From NCBI GenBank assembly GCA_032718475.1, contig JAUCBJ010003174.1, positions 1-64,000 on the forward strand: a DNA stretch of 64,000 bases, given 5' to 3'. Shown piece after piece: positions 9,037 to 20,382 of this stretch. A program made the translations under genes and the position numbers. This stretch comes from Nemertoderma westbladi. Taxonomy: Eukaryota; Xenacoelomorpha; Nemertodermatida; Nemertodermatidae. Each line of letters begins with the position of its first letter. Within the stretch, counting starts at the first letter, position 1. The notes beneath the pieces are model-generated. The model was not told where the DNA came from, made no database searches, and worked only from the letters and a program-made list of their open reading frames with translations.

Positions 9037-12000
9037 GTGCGTATTGGTTGCTATGGGAGGGGGTTGAAAGCACGGGGTGCGTATTGGTTGCTATGGGAGG
9101 GGGTTGAAAGCACGGGGTGCGTATTGGTTGCTATGGGAGGGGGTTGAAAGCACGAGGTGCGTATTGGTTGCTATGGGAGGGGGTTGAAAGCACGAGGTGC
9201 GTATTGGTTGCTATGGGAGGGGGTTGAAAGCACGGGGTGCGTATTGGTTGCTATGGGAGGGGGTTGAAAGCACGAGGTGCGTATTGGTTGCTATGGGAAG
9301 GGGTTGAAAGCACGGGGTGCGTATTGGTTGCTATGGGAGGGGGTTGAAAGCACGGGGTGCGTATTGGTTGCTATGGGAGGGGGTTGAAAGCACGAGGTGC
9401 GTATTGGTTGCTATGGGAGGGGGTTGAAAGCACGGGGTGCGTATTGGTTGCTATGGGAGGGGGTTGAAAGCACGGGGTGCGTATTGGTTGCTATGGGAGG
9501 GGGTTGAAAGCACGAGGTGCGTATTGGTTGCTATGGGAAGGGGTTGAAAGCACGGGGTGCGTATTGGTTGCTATGGGAGGGGGTTGAAAGCACGAGGTGC
9601 GTATTGGTTGCTATGGGAAGGGGTTGAAAGCACGGGGTGCGTATTGGTTGCTATGGGAGGGGGTTGAAAGCACGGGGTGCGTATTGGTTGCTATGGGAGG
9701 GGGTTGAAAGCACGAGGTGCGTATTGGTTGCTATGGGAGGGGGTTGAAAGCACGGGGTGCGTATTGGTTGCTATGGGAGGGGGTTGAAAGCACGAGGTGC
9801 GTATTGGTTGCTATGGGAAGGGGTTGAAAGCACGGGGTGCGTATTGGTTGCTATGGGAGGGGGTTGAAAGCACGGGGTGCGTATTGGTTGCTATGGGAAG
9901 GGGTTGAAAGCACGAGGTGCGTATTGGTTGCTATGGGAGGGGGTTGAAAGCACGGGGTGCGTATTGGTTGCTATGGGAGGGGGTTGAAAGCACGAGGTGC
10001 GTATTGGTTGCTATGGGAGGGGGTTGAAAGCACGGGGTGCGTATTGGTTGCTATGGGAGGGGGTTGAAAGCACGAGGTGCGTATTGGTTGCTATGGGAGG
10101 GGGTTGAAAGCACGAGGTGCGTATTGGTTGCTATGGGAGGGGGTTGAAAGCACGGGGTGCGTATTGGTTGCTATGGGAGGGGGTTGAAAGCACGAGGTGC
10201 GTATTGGTTGCTATGGGAGGGGGTTGAAAGCACGGGGTGCGTATTGGTTGCTATGGGAGGGGGTTGAAAGCACGAGGTGAGTATTGGTTGCTATGGGAGG
10301 GGGTTGAAAGCACGGGGTGCGTATTGGTTGCTATGGGAGGGGGTTGAAAGCACGGGGTGCGTATTGGTTGCTATGGGAGGGGGTTGAAAGCACGAGGTGC
10401 GTATTGGTTGCTATGGGAGGGGGTTGAAAGCACGGGGTGCGTATTGGTTGCTATGGGAGGGGGTTGAAAGCACGAGGTGAGTATTGGTTGCTATGGTAGG
10501 GGGTTGAAAGCACGGGGTGCGTATTGGTTGCTATGGGAAGGGGTTGAAAGCACGAGGTGCGTATTGGTTGGTATGGGAGGGGGTTGAAAGCACGGGGTGC
10601 GTATTGGTTGCTATGGGAGGGGGTTGAAAGCACGGGGTGCGTATTGGTTGCTATGGGAAGGGGTTGAAAGCACGGGGTGCGTATTGGTTGCTATGGGAGG
10701 GGGTTGAAAGTACGGGGTGCGTATTGGTTGCTATGGGAGGGGGTTGAAAGCACGGGGTGCGTATTGGTTGCTATGGGAGGGGGTTGAAAGCACGAGGTGC
10801 GTATTGGTTGCTATGGGAGGGGGTTGAAAGCACGGGGTGCGTATTGGTTGCTATGGGAGGGGGTTGAAAGCACGGGGTGCGTATTGGTTGCTATGGGAGG
10901 GGGTTGAAAGCACGAGGTGCGTATTGGTTGCTATGGGAGGGGGTTGAAAGCACGGGGTGCGTATTGGTTGCTATGGGAGGGGGTTGAAAGCACGAGGTGC
11001 GTATTGGTTGCTATGGGAGGGGGTTGAAAGCACGGGGTGCGTATTGGTTGCTATGGGAAGGGGTTGAAAGCACGAGGTGCGTATTGGTTGGTATGGGAGG
11101 GGGTTGAAAGCACGGGGTGCGTATTGGTTGCTATGGGAGGGGGTTGAAAGCACGAGGTGCGTATTGGTTGCTATGGGAAGGGGTTGAAAGCACGGGGTGC
11201 GTATTGGTTGCTATGGGAGGGGGTTGAAAGCACGGGGTGCGTATTGGTTGCTATGGGAAGGGGTTGAAAGCACGAGGTGCGTATTGGTTGGTATGGGAGG
11301 GGGTTGAAAGCACGGGGTGCGTATTGGTTGCTATGGGAGGGGGTTGAAAGCACGAGGTGCGTATTGGTTGCTATGGGAGGGGGTTGAAAGCACGGGGTGG
11401 GTATTGGTTGCTATGGGAGGGGGTTGAAAGCACGAGGTGCGTATTGGTTGCTATGGGAGGGGGTTGAAAGCACGAGGTGCGTATTGGTTGCTATGGGAGG
11501 GGGTTGAAAGCACGGGGTGGGTATTGGTTGCTATGGGAGGGGGTTGAAAGCACGAGGTGCGTATTGGTTGCTATGGGAGGGGGTTGAAAGCACGGGGTGC
11601 GTATTGGTTGCTATGGGAGGGGGTTGAAAGCACGAGGTGAGTATTGGTTGCTATGGTAGGGGGTTGAAAGCACGGGGTGCGTATTGGTTGCTATGGTAGG
11701 GGGTTGAAAGCACGGGGTGCGTATTGGTTGCTATGGGAGGGGGTTGAAAGCACGAGGTGCGTATTGGTTGCTATGGGAGGGGGTTGAAAGCACGGGGTGC
11801 GTATTGGTTGCTATGGGAGGGGGTTGAAAGCACGAGGTGAGTATTGGTTGCTATGGTAGGGGGTTGAAAGCACGGGGTGCGTATTGGTTGCTATGGGAAG
11901 GGGTTGAAAGCACGAGGTGCGTATTGGTTGCTATGGGAGGGGGTTGAAAGCACGGGGTGCGTATTGGTTGCTATGGGAGGGGGTTGAAAGCACGGGGTGC

Positions 12001-14850
12001 GTATTGGTTGCTATGGGAGGGGGTTGAAAGCACGAGGTGCGTATTGGTTGCTATGGGAGGGGGTTGAAAGCACGAGGTGCGTATTGGTTGCTATGGGAGG
12101 GGGTTGAAAGCACGGGGTGCGTATTGGTTGCTATGGGAGGGGGTTGAAAGCACGGGGTGCGTATTGGTTGCTATGGGAGGGGGTTGAAAGCACGGGGTGC
12201 GTATTGGTTGCTATGGGAGGGGGTTGAAAGCACGGGGTGCGTATTGGTTGCTATGGGAGGGGGTTGAAAGCACGGGGTGCGTATTGGTTGCTATGGGAGG
12301 GGGTTGAAAGCACGAGGTGCGTATTGGTTGCTATGGGAGGGGGTTGAAAGCACGGGGTGCGTATTGGTTGCTATGGGAGGGGGTTGAAAGCACGGGGTGC
12401 GTATTGGTTGCTATGGGAGGGGGTTGAAAGCACGAGGTGCGTATTGGTTGCTATGGGAGGGGGTTGAAAGCACGGGGTGCGTATTGGTTGCTATGGGAGG
12501 GGGTTGAAAGCACGGGGTGCGTATTGGTTGCTATGGGAGGGGGTTGAAAGCACGGGGTGCGTATTGGTTGCTATGGGAGGGGGTTGAAAGCACGGGGTGC
12601 GTATTGGTTGCTATGGGAGGGGGTTGAAAGCACGGGGTGCGTATTGGTTGCTATGGGAGGGGGTTGAAAGCACGAGGTGCGTATTGGTTGCTATGGGAGG
12701 GGGTTGAAAGCACGAGGTGCGTATTGGTTGGTATGGGAGGGGGTTGAAAGCACGAGGTGCGTATTGGTTGCTATGGGAGGGGGTTGAAAGCACGAGGTGC
12801 GTATTGGTTGCTATGGGAGGGGGTTGAAAGCACGAGGTGCGTATTGGTTGCTATGGGAGGGGGTTGAAAGCACGAGGTGCGTATTGGTTGCTATGGGAGG
12901 GGGTTGAAAGCACGAGGTGCGTATTGGTTGCTATGGGAGGGGGTTGAAAGCACGAGGTGCGTATTGGTTGCTATGGGAGGGGGTTGAAAGCACGAGGTGC
13001 GTATTGGTTGCTATGGGAAGGGGTTGAAAGCACGAGGTGCGTATTGGTTGCTATGGGAGGGGGTTGAAAGCACGAGGTGCGTATTGGTTGCTATGGGAGG
13101 GGGTTGAAAGCACGAGGTGCGTATTGGTTGCTATGGGAGGGGGTTGAAAGCACGAGGTGCGTATTGGTTGCTATGGGAGGGGGTTGAAAGCACGAGGTGC
13201 GTATTGGTTGCTATGGGAGGGGGTTGAAAGCACGAGGTGCGTATTGGTTGCTATGGGAGGGGGTTGAAAGCACGAGGTGCGTATTGGTTGCTATGGGAGG
13301 GGGTTGAAAGCACGAGGTGCGTATTGGTTGCTATGGGAGGGGGTTGAAAGCACGAGGTGCGTATTGGTTGCTATGGGAGGGGGTTGAAAGCACGAGGTGC
13401 GTATTGGTTGCTATGGGAGGGGGTTGAAAGCACGAGGTGCGTATTGGTTGCTATGGGAGGGGGTTGAAAGCACGAGGTGCGTATTGGTTGCTATGGGAGG
13501 GGGTTGAAAGCACGGGGTGCGTATTGGTTGCTATGGGAGGGGGTTGAAAGCACGAGGTGCGTATTGGTTGCTATGGGAGGGGGTTGAAAGCACGAGGTGC
13601 GTATTGGTTGCTATGGGAGGGGGTTGAAAGCACGAGGTGCGTATTGGTTGCTATGGGAGGGGGTTGAAAGCACGAGGTGCGTATTGGTTGCTATGGGAGG
13701 GGGTTGAAAGCACGAGGTGCGTATTGGTTGCTATGGGAAGGGGTTGAAAGCACGAGGTGCGTATTGGTTGCTATGGGAGGGGGTTGAAAGCACGAGGTGC
13801 GTATTGGTTGCTATGGAAGGGGGTTGAAAGCACGAGGTGCGTATTGGTTGCTATGGGAGGGGGTTGAAAGCACGAGGTGCGTATTGGTTGCTATGGGAGA
13901 GGGTTGAAAGCACGAGGTGAGTATTGGTTGCTATGGGAGGGGGTTGAAAGCACGGGGTGCGTATTGGTTGGTATGGGAGGGGGTTGAAAGCACGAGGTGC
14001 GTATTGGTTGGTATGGGAAGGGGTTGAAAGCACAGGGTGCGTGTTGGTTGCTATGGGAAGGGGTTGAAAGCACGGGGTGCGTATTGGTTGCTATGGGAGG
14101 GGGTTGAAAGCACAGGGTGCGTATTGGTTGCTATGGGAAGGGGTTGAAAGCACGAGGTGCGTATTGGTTGGTATGGGAAGGGGTTGAAAGCACGAGGTGC
14201 GTATTGGTTGCTATGGAAGGGGGTTGAAAGCACGAGGTGAGTATTGGTTGCTATGGAAGGGGGTTGAAAGTACGAGGTGAGTATTGGTTGCTATGGGAGG
14301 GGGTTGAAAGCACGGTGTGCGTATTGGTTGGTATGGGAAGGGGTTGAAAGCACGAGGTGCGTATTGGTTGCGATGGTAGGGGGTTGAAAGCACGGGGTGC
14401 GTATTGGTTGCTATGGGAGGGGGTTGAAAGCACGGGGTGCGTATTGGTTGCTATGGGAAGGGGTTGAAAGCACGGGGTGCGTATTGGTTGGTATGGGAGG
14501 GGCTTGAAAGCACAAGGTGCGTATTGGTTGCTATGGGAGGGGGTTGAAAGCACGAGGTGCGTATTGGTTGCTATGGGAAGGGGTTGAAAGCACGGGGTGC
14601 GTATTGGTTGCTATGGGAGGGGCTTTAAAGCACGAGGTGAGTATTGGTTGCTATGGGAGGGGGTTGAAAGCACGGGGTGCGTATTGGTTGGTATGGGAAG
14701 GGGTTGAAAGCACGAGGTGCGTATTGGTTGCGATGGTAGGGGGTTGAAAGCACGGGGTGCGTATTGGTTGCTATGGGAGGGGGTTGAAAGCACGATGTGC
14801 GTATTGGTTCTATGGGAGGGGGTTGAAAGCACGAGGTGCGTAAGCCTATT
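9011..14850 (+). repeat. 40-bp minisatellite built from an exon-intron junction
   Basis: About 146 copies of a 40-bp unit: roughly 23 bases from the end of dynein exon 4 (GGGAAGGGGTTGAAAGCAC plus GGG) and 17 intronic bases (GTGCGTATTGGTTGCTA). Two donor variants alternate: CACGGG|GTGCGT, as at the real exon, and CACGAG|GTGCGT, the latter closer to the donor consensus. The block 12660-13850 is almost pure GAG type, whereas 9000-12660 mixes both. Divergence rises after about 13800 and the array decays at 14800-15040. Because 40 is not a multiple of three, no frame stays open for more than a few units. Confidence 0.97.
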
Positions 14851-15085
14851 GGTTGCTATGGGTGGGTGTTGAAGGGAAGATGTGAGTATTAGTTGCTATG
14901 GAAATGGGTTAAAGGGAAGAGGTTGTATTGGTTGTTATACGAAGGGGTTAAATGGACGTGGTGCATATTGGTTGCTATGGAAATGGGTTGAAGAGAAGAA
15001 GTGCGTATTGTTTGCTATGGGATGGGGTTAAATGCATATTGGTTGATGTCTGTATTTTCTATATTAATGAACTTTTTTTTTGTAG

Positions 15086-15216
15086 GAAATGTTGAAGATT
15101 GGCTTGGTAAAGTTGAAGAGTCGATGGTTGTCTCACTAAGGAAATTAACGAAACTCTCGTTAACAGATTACATGATGAGAAGCCGGGAAGAGTGGTTAAT
15201 ACTCCATCCATCCCAG
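15086..15216 (+). CDS. Axonemal dynein heavy chain, exon 5 of 5
   Basis: Encodes NVEDWLGKVEESMVVSLRKL, then SLTDYMMRSREEW and LILHPSQ, matching the conserved NVE-WL-KVE--M--SLR block and the following HPSQ of dynein heavy chains. Acceptor tttttgtag, start phase 1, end phase 0 at CATCCCAG|GTAAAG. In the family, HPSQ is followed by a V(V/I)LT-SQI-W segment; no such exon is seen anywhere to the right on this strand, so the gene is interrupted after this point in the window. The last 25 bases found the 30-bp array that follows. Confidence 0.95.
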
Positions 15217-16310
15217 GTAAAGTGGTTAATAGTCCATCCATCCCAGTTAAACTGGTTAATACTCCATCCATCCCAGGTAATGTGGTTAATACTCCATCCA
15301 TCCCAGGTAAATTGGTTAATACTCCATCCATCCCAGGTAAACTGGTTAATACTCCATCCATCCCAGGTAAAGTGGTTAATACTCCATCCATCCCAGGTAA
15401 ATTGGTTAATACTCCATCCATCCCAGGTAAAGTGGTTAATAGTCCATCCATCCCAGTTAAACTGGTTAATAATCCATCCATCCCAGGTAAAGTGGTTTAA
15501 TACTCCATCCATCCCAGGTAAATTGGTTAATATTCCATCCATCCCAGGTAAAGTGGTTAATAGTCCATCCATCCCAGTTAAACTGGTTAATACTCCCTCC
15601 ATCCCAGGTAAACTGGTTAATACTCCATCCATCCCAGGTAAACGGGTTAATACTCCATCCATCCCAGGTAAAGTGGTTAATACTCCATCCATCCCAGGTA
15701 AAGTGGTTAATACTCCATCCATCCCAGGTAAACTGGTTAATAGTCCATCCATCCCAGGTAAATTGGTTAATACTCCATCCATCCCAGGTAAAGTGGTTAA
15801 TAGTCTATCCATCCCAGTTAAACTGGTTAATACTCCATCCATCCCAGGTAAACTGGTTAATAGTCCATCCATCCCAGGTAAATTGGTTAATACTCCATCC
15901 ATCCCAGTTAAACTGGTTAATGCTCCATCCATCCCAGGTAAAGTGGTTAATACTCCATCCATCCCAGGTAAAGTGGTTAATAGTCCATCCATCCCAGGTA
16001 AATTGGTTAATACTCCATCCATCCCAGGTAAAGTGGTTAATACTCCATCCATCCCAGATAAAGTGGTTAATAGTCCGTTCATCCCAGGTAAATTGGTTAA
16101 TACTCCATCCATCCCAGGTAAAGTGGTTAATACTCCATCCATCCCAGGTAAAGTGGTTAATACTCCATCCATACCAGGTAAAGTGGTTAATAGTCTATCC
16201 ATCCCAGGTAAACTGGTTAATAGTCCATCCATCCCAGGTAAAGTGGTTAATAGTCCATCCATCCCAGTTAAACTGGTTAATACTCCCTCCATCCCAGGTA
16301 AACTGGTTAT
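15192..16310 (+). repeat. 30-bp minisatellite built from an exon-intron junction
   Basis: About 37 copies of a 30-bp unit: 25 bases from the end of dynein exon 5 (GTGGTTAATACTCCATC, then CATCCCAG) plus GTAAA from the intron start. Most copies keep CAG|GTAAA; a minority read CAGTTAAAC, which weakens the donor. On plus the unit codes a 10-residue repeat (WLILHPSQVK) in the dynein frame, broken by one extra T near 15497. On minus it is also open, giving LPGMDGVLTT repeats that continue the frame of the neighbouring minus-strand gene. Confidence 0.96.
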
Positions 16311-16381
16311 CAAACGCAATCCGTTGTGATGGAAACCGAAGTATTCCCGAGGAATTTCAACGTTTTTTTCCGGGTTTTTAC

Positions 16382-17630
16382 CGGTTAAAGTTTCATTAAT
16401 AGTCGATTCCAGAAGAGAAATCGATTTAATTCTGTTTATAAACTTATCTCTTGTTATGTTAGACTGTCTGTTGGCGAGGAGTGCGACACCGGATAGTTTG
16501 AGTCTGTAGAGACCACCGCTGCACCAGACACCGTACTGCGGTACGGCGCCGCGGTTGCACCAGAAACCCAGCGACTCTACGGCGGACGCGTTTATCGCGT
16601 AAACGTACCGCTGAATACGGGAGCCGCTGGCGAGACAATATAAGGTTAACTCCAGTTCGGAAACACCGGCGGTGGAGCCGGTGAGAGCGATTAGTAGCGA
16701 ACCGTATACGGTGTAGCAGGTCCGTGAGTCTGTGGTGCTACCGGTAGCATCCAGTCCGCACAGTCTGATAAGTCCTCTAGCGGTGAGTCTATGCACTGAA
16801 TTATCCTTTGTAACGACTAGAAAGTCGTTGGCTGTTCTGTCTGCAATAACTTTAATTATTTGTTGGTATTTTTCTGGGGAGTAAAAATTTACAAATTTAA
16901 AATCGTGGGAAATTTTTCGATAATCTAAAGTCGTAAAATTATAAAAACCCGATAAAAATATTCCTTGTGAATCGAAAATGTTTAATGATTGGATATCTTC
17001 TTTATTGAAAATAAATAAAAGTATAAGTTTAGTATCTGTTAAGGACGATAATACAACAGCTGTGGTGTGCCCATCAAAGGAGAGCCGAGGACAGTGGGAT
17101 AAAAGCACCGAGGTATTGGAGAGACGGAAGGTGTAAGTCTGTTTGTCCACGCTGACTGTCGCTCTACATACGTCCCAATAGCGCTCTCGAGGTCTGCTTT
17201 GCGACCAAATTAGATTTTGGTTACACATCGCGCCACTCCAGATCTCTAACGGCCCGTGCGCCGCTCGCGACAGATCCTCGCTGCCAACCTGGGTCCACTC
17301 CGCTCCGATATAGACCCAGCACTGCAAGGCACCCCGGGCGCCCAGCACAACGAACCCGTTACCCTGCCACTCCGGTAGGAAGCACACTGCCGCGATGCCT
17401 TCCGGTACCTCCACTGTAGGTGTTCGTCCGCAGTGCGACGGTGAGGCGGTAGACAGCACCGAGAAGAGTTTCAGCTGGGTTTCTTTACCGGTTAGCAGTA
17501 GAAGCGATCCATTGGCTACCCAGACACGACGGATCAAGGCCAATGACGTGACGTCTTCCAATTCATCGGACGGTGTATATAAATATAGGCTGCGAACATC
17601 AACCAGTTCAAATATGGGTTTAGTATCCAT
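16382..17630 (-). CDS. HPS6: Probable HPS6 (BLOC-2 subunit), first exon
   Basis: An open frame from ATG at 17630 giving about 416 residues. The arrangement fits HPS6, a subunit of the BLOC-2 complex that helps sort cargo to lysosome-related organelles: an N-terminal beta-rich WD-like region (VANGSLLLLTG near residue 38, VLLSHCPRLSF near 175, LASGSRIQRYVYAI near 335). This assignment comes from remembered similarity, not a search. A donor is proposed at ACCG|GTAAAA (16382). Alternatively, if the gene is intronless as in mammals, it is cut off here at roughly half the usual 775 residues. The open frame continues through the adjacent 30-bp array, but that part is repeat, not gene. No upstream exon is needed. 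Confidence 0.5.
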
Positions 17631-17659
17631 TGCTGGTTACATTGCGGTCATTTTCACCA

Positions 17660-18730
17660 CCAACCACCAGCTGACCAGTGTCTAGCAAACAACAGCAATA
17701 TACGGTACTAGGCCTATTACAGTATTATTATATCATACTGTCATAACACAGTAACAGTGCCGGAACATTACTACTGGTACAGGCGCGGTGCATACCTACA
17801 TAACAATAAATTGATATGCTAAGCTAAGACTGCATACTGTACTGTACTTAGCTTAGCCTCTGTACGTATATTGCTGCATTCCTGCATTGGATTGGATTAT
17901 CCGGTAAACTAAGGGAGACCATCAGTTCAAACGGTAACTTATGCTATTGACTCTCGTTTATTGTTTTGGTTAGAATAACATCCCACTGCAACCTGATTCC
18001 TTCCCTGAATTGATCAACATTGTTCAATCGCCGCCGAGATTGAATTTGCGACAACCCCCCATCCCCCACCCCCCACTCCAATCAAATCTATAATCACAGA
18101 AAAAATGGTGTTTACTACAGTATTTCAGGCAAGTGGTCTGCAGTAATTCACCACAACAAGTCATAGATTCGATGAAGTCCGATGAAAACTACAGTAGGAG
18201 GTTAAAGTCATCCATGGGAGGGTTTGGTTTGTCAGAAACACATCCTAATACAGTAATATGATAAATGGTAAGTATAAACTTTAATTAACTTTAGGATGTC
18301 TTTAGGACCCGGTTGCTATTCCTCTTTACATACACAGTATGTAAGATAAACTTCGTACGATACTCATCGTGAATATGTACCCTAAATCAAATGAGAAGCA
18401 ATGCATCGGTACAGTATGTAACACAGTTCAACATTTGAAGTCAGTGCTTAAAAATATCCAAGTAAGTTACTGTTTATAAAAAGTTAAGATGCTTAAGTAA
18501 GTTAACGTTAATTTATTAACAAAAAGTTAAAAAGTAATAAAATTACTATAGCTTCTCGATAACGAAAATAGAACCAGATTAAGCGGCTTCGTTACGCCAT
18601 GACCTACAACTAGACCTGGTAACTTCCGGCTTCCGCATCCTACTAAATTTACTATTTAGTGGTCCGACTTCGTTTTTACTTTAAACCGGTGGTTATAGGC
18701 CGGCCTACTGATAGACTGTTAACGTGTTAA
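17660..18730. other. Region upstream of the HPS6-like gene
   Basis: Presumably contains the promoter of the minus-strand gene starting at 17630; no TATA box or other element can be asserted. Contains a partial dispersed repeat at 17940-18070 (listed separately). The rest is unassigned, AT-rich, with scattered poly-C near 18055-18075. Confidence 0.35.
17940..18070 (+). mobile_element. Short non-autonomous element, copy B (partial)
   Basis: Shares TTTATTGTTTTGGTTA, then CCACTGCAACCTGATTCCTT, and an end of the type GAATTTGCGACAACCCCCC with the copies at 872-1095 and 54548-54784. The G-run end is missing or too diverged to recognise, so this is a partial or old copy. Confidence 0.45.
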
Positions 18731-18731
18731 G

Positions 18732-19321
18732 CCCATGTGAAGAATACCAGGATTTCACTTTTCGGTCGACTTTTTATTAGAATTTTATATATGAAGATTT
18801 TTTATTTTCTTTATTTATCTTAATAATTCGCCACCGCTGGTGGCGAATTCATTTTTTCCGCTCCATTTGCTATAGAGTTGGATCATCCTTAGTCCTGTTT
18901 AATTACTTATATATTTTATTTATCTTTATTGTGTTTTATATAGCGCTTACTGTAATTCTGTCTTATAACCTGTACATATACTAATTCATTTATTGGTTAG
19001 ATTCACCCCTTCTGTAACCTGTGTTTTTGGTGAAAACCTGGTATTCTTCACATGGGGGTAACTGTAAAGTGAAATATAACGGCAGAAAGTCTGGTATTCT
19101 TCACATGGGGGTAACTGCAAAGTGAAATATAACGGCAGAAAGTCTGGTATTCTTCACATGGGGGTAACTGTAAAGTGAAATATAACGGCAGAAAGTCTGG
19201 TATTCTTCACATGGGGGTAACTGTAAAGTGAAATATAACGGCAGAAAGTCTGGTATTCTTCACATGGGGGTAACTGTAAAGTGAAATATAACGGCAGAAA
19301 GTCTGGTAGTCTTCACATGGA
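18732..19321. mobile_element. Inverted-repeat element whose end has been tandemly amplified
   Basis: The left end reads CCCATGTGAAGAATACCAGG (18732-18751). Its reverse complement, CCTGGTATTCTTCACATGGG, occurs at 19037-19056 and is the core of a 53-bp tandem array to 19320. Similar sequence flanks both sides (GACTGTTAACGTGTTAAG at about 18713; GACTGTTAAACATTTAAGG at about 19324), which may be a worn target duplication. This suggests a small terminal-inverted-repeat element whose right end was duplicated in tandem. No coding sequence is present. Confidence 0.45.
19038..19320 (+). repeat. 53-bp tandem repeat
   Basis: About 5.3 nearly identical copies of a 53-bp unit containing TGGTATTCTTCACATGGGGG and AAAGTGAAATATAACGGCAG. 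Period measured from 19038 to 19091. Confidence 0.93.
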
Positions 19322-19435
19322 CCGACTGTTAAACATTTAAGGTGAGGGAGACTATAGTCGTTATTGACTCTCTTTAATTGTTTAGGTTATAGAAGCAGTA
19401 GGTCGTGGTTAAGCTCTGCTAAAATAGCGACCCAC

Positions 19436-19756
19436 CTGAGTAAATAAATGAAACGATTTCTCCACGTCCAAACACGATTTACTAAAGAGAATCACAGTAG
19501 CCAATGAGTAGGTGCCATCGCAGTGGGTAGCCGGGCTGTTGGAACCAATCAGCATAAAGGGATTCCCGTGGGCCCGTTTACCCAACACAGGGTAAACCAG
19601 TGGGTGGGCGTGTTTACCCAGAGCGAGTCCGTCCACCAGGCAGTCTATATAGACCTCGACCTCTCGGTCCTGTCGACTTTCACTGAAGTTGATTGCTAAG
19701 TGGAACCACCGTTGTCGTGGCAACACGTTCGAGATTGCTGACTTGGAATAAATCGT
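19436..19756 (-). CDS. LYST: LYST, exon 8 of 8 in window (ConA-like domain, second part)
   Basis: Encodes 107 residues with both ends in phase 0: acceptor caaattag, donor TTTACTCAG|GTGGGT. Includes LPRQRWFHLAINF, EVEVYIDCLVDG and a TYSLATVILFSK segment, the second half of the concanavalin A-like sandwich domain found in the middle of LYST (lysosomal trafficking regulator, a BEACH-family scaffold controlling lysosome size). It joins in frame to the exon ending at 19857. The PH-BEACH-WD40 part should follow further left but is not in the window. Confidence 0.88.
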
Positions 19757-19830
19757 CTAATTTGAAAAAAAAGCGATAAAAATAATGGAAAATGGCTATA
19801 GAGGCTGAACAATATATTTAATTGAACTTA

Positions 19831-19870
19831 CATCATTCTCTATAAATAGAACTTACGTCATTATTTAATC
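19831..19870 (-). repeat. Two-copy partial duplication over a LYST splice donor
   Basis: The donor of LYST exon 7 reads AATGAC|GTAAGTTC on minus. Exactly 25 bases downstream the motif recurs as AATGAT|GTAAGTTC. Fourteen bases match with one change, after which the copy diverges. It is small enough to be chance, but fits an incipient junction duplication. Confidence 0.5.
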
Positions 19871-20382
19871 CGTTGGCTAATCGAAACAAAACCGAACCGC
19901 AAGTCGGCGAAACCCACAACTCAAAGAGAAGGGAGGCGTTGCCCACGGCAACTACACGCAGACAATCCTCGACGCTGATTGGCGGAAAGGAAGGTAATTT
20001 GGTCTCCTTAGGATGGCTGGTATCCAGCCGTAACCATAGAGACAAGGACATTCCCTTGTCGCGCAGAGGCCAAGTCAGGTTCTTAGTTAAAGGCAGTAGC
20101 AGACAGGCAGGAGGGCAGCCAATGGCGACAGCCGGTAGAATCCCCTCGGAGGGGGTTGCTGGGGGGTTTATAGGAAACCGAAAGTAATACTCGGGAATAA
20201 CTTTAATATTTGTTACTACGTGAAGAGCCAATGAAACCACTTTATCGGCGCTGCAACCGGGAGTGTTTATCCAATTAACGATGGATGCCCATTGGTCGAC
20301 GCTAATTGTCACTTCGGTTAAACGACCAATCAAATCACAAAGAGCGTTTTGGACAGATTCGTTTGTTTCTCCAATCATAAAT
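19857..20382 (-). CDS. LYST: LYST, exon 7 (ConA-like domain, first part)
   Basis: Encodes about 175 residues after a split codon. Acceptor attgttttag (the AG of exon 6 plus A makes Arg); donor AATGAC|GTAAGT, phase 0. Begins RFMIGETNESVQNALCDLIG (helical repeat part), then WPLRDKGMSLSLWLRLD and LRVVAVGNASLLFELWV, the start of the LYST concanavalin A-like domain (compare the family pattern of S-SLW--- followed by IISLG-KAL--QVW). The frame is intact with no stops. The second donor copy 25 bases downstream (19832) would shift the frame if used. Confidence 0.9.

Noticed and set aside
10451-14832. Many minus-strand open frames of 60-100 residues (MLSTPSHSNQYAPRAF type)
   Set aside because: They are translations of the 40-bp minisatellite in its 120-base open period; no start context, no independent protein character.
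15168-16381. C-terminal 400 residues of an 820-residue minus-strand frame (LPGMDGVLTT repeats)
   Set aside because: Read-through of the HPS6-like exon into the dynein-derived 30-bp array; a donor at 16382 or a sequence join is more likely than a repeat protein.
17395-17685. Plus-strand 96-residue frame
   Set aside because: Antisense of the HPS6-like N-terminus; no acceptor linking it to dynein exon 5.
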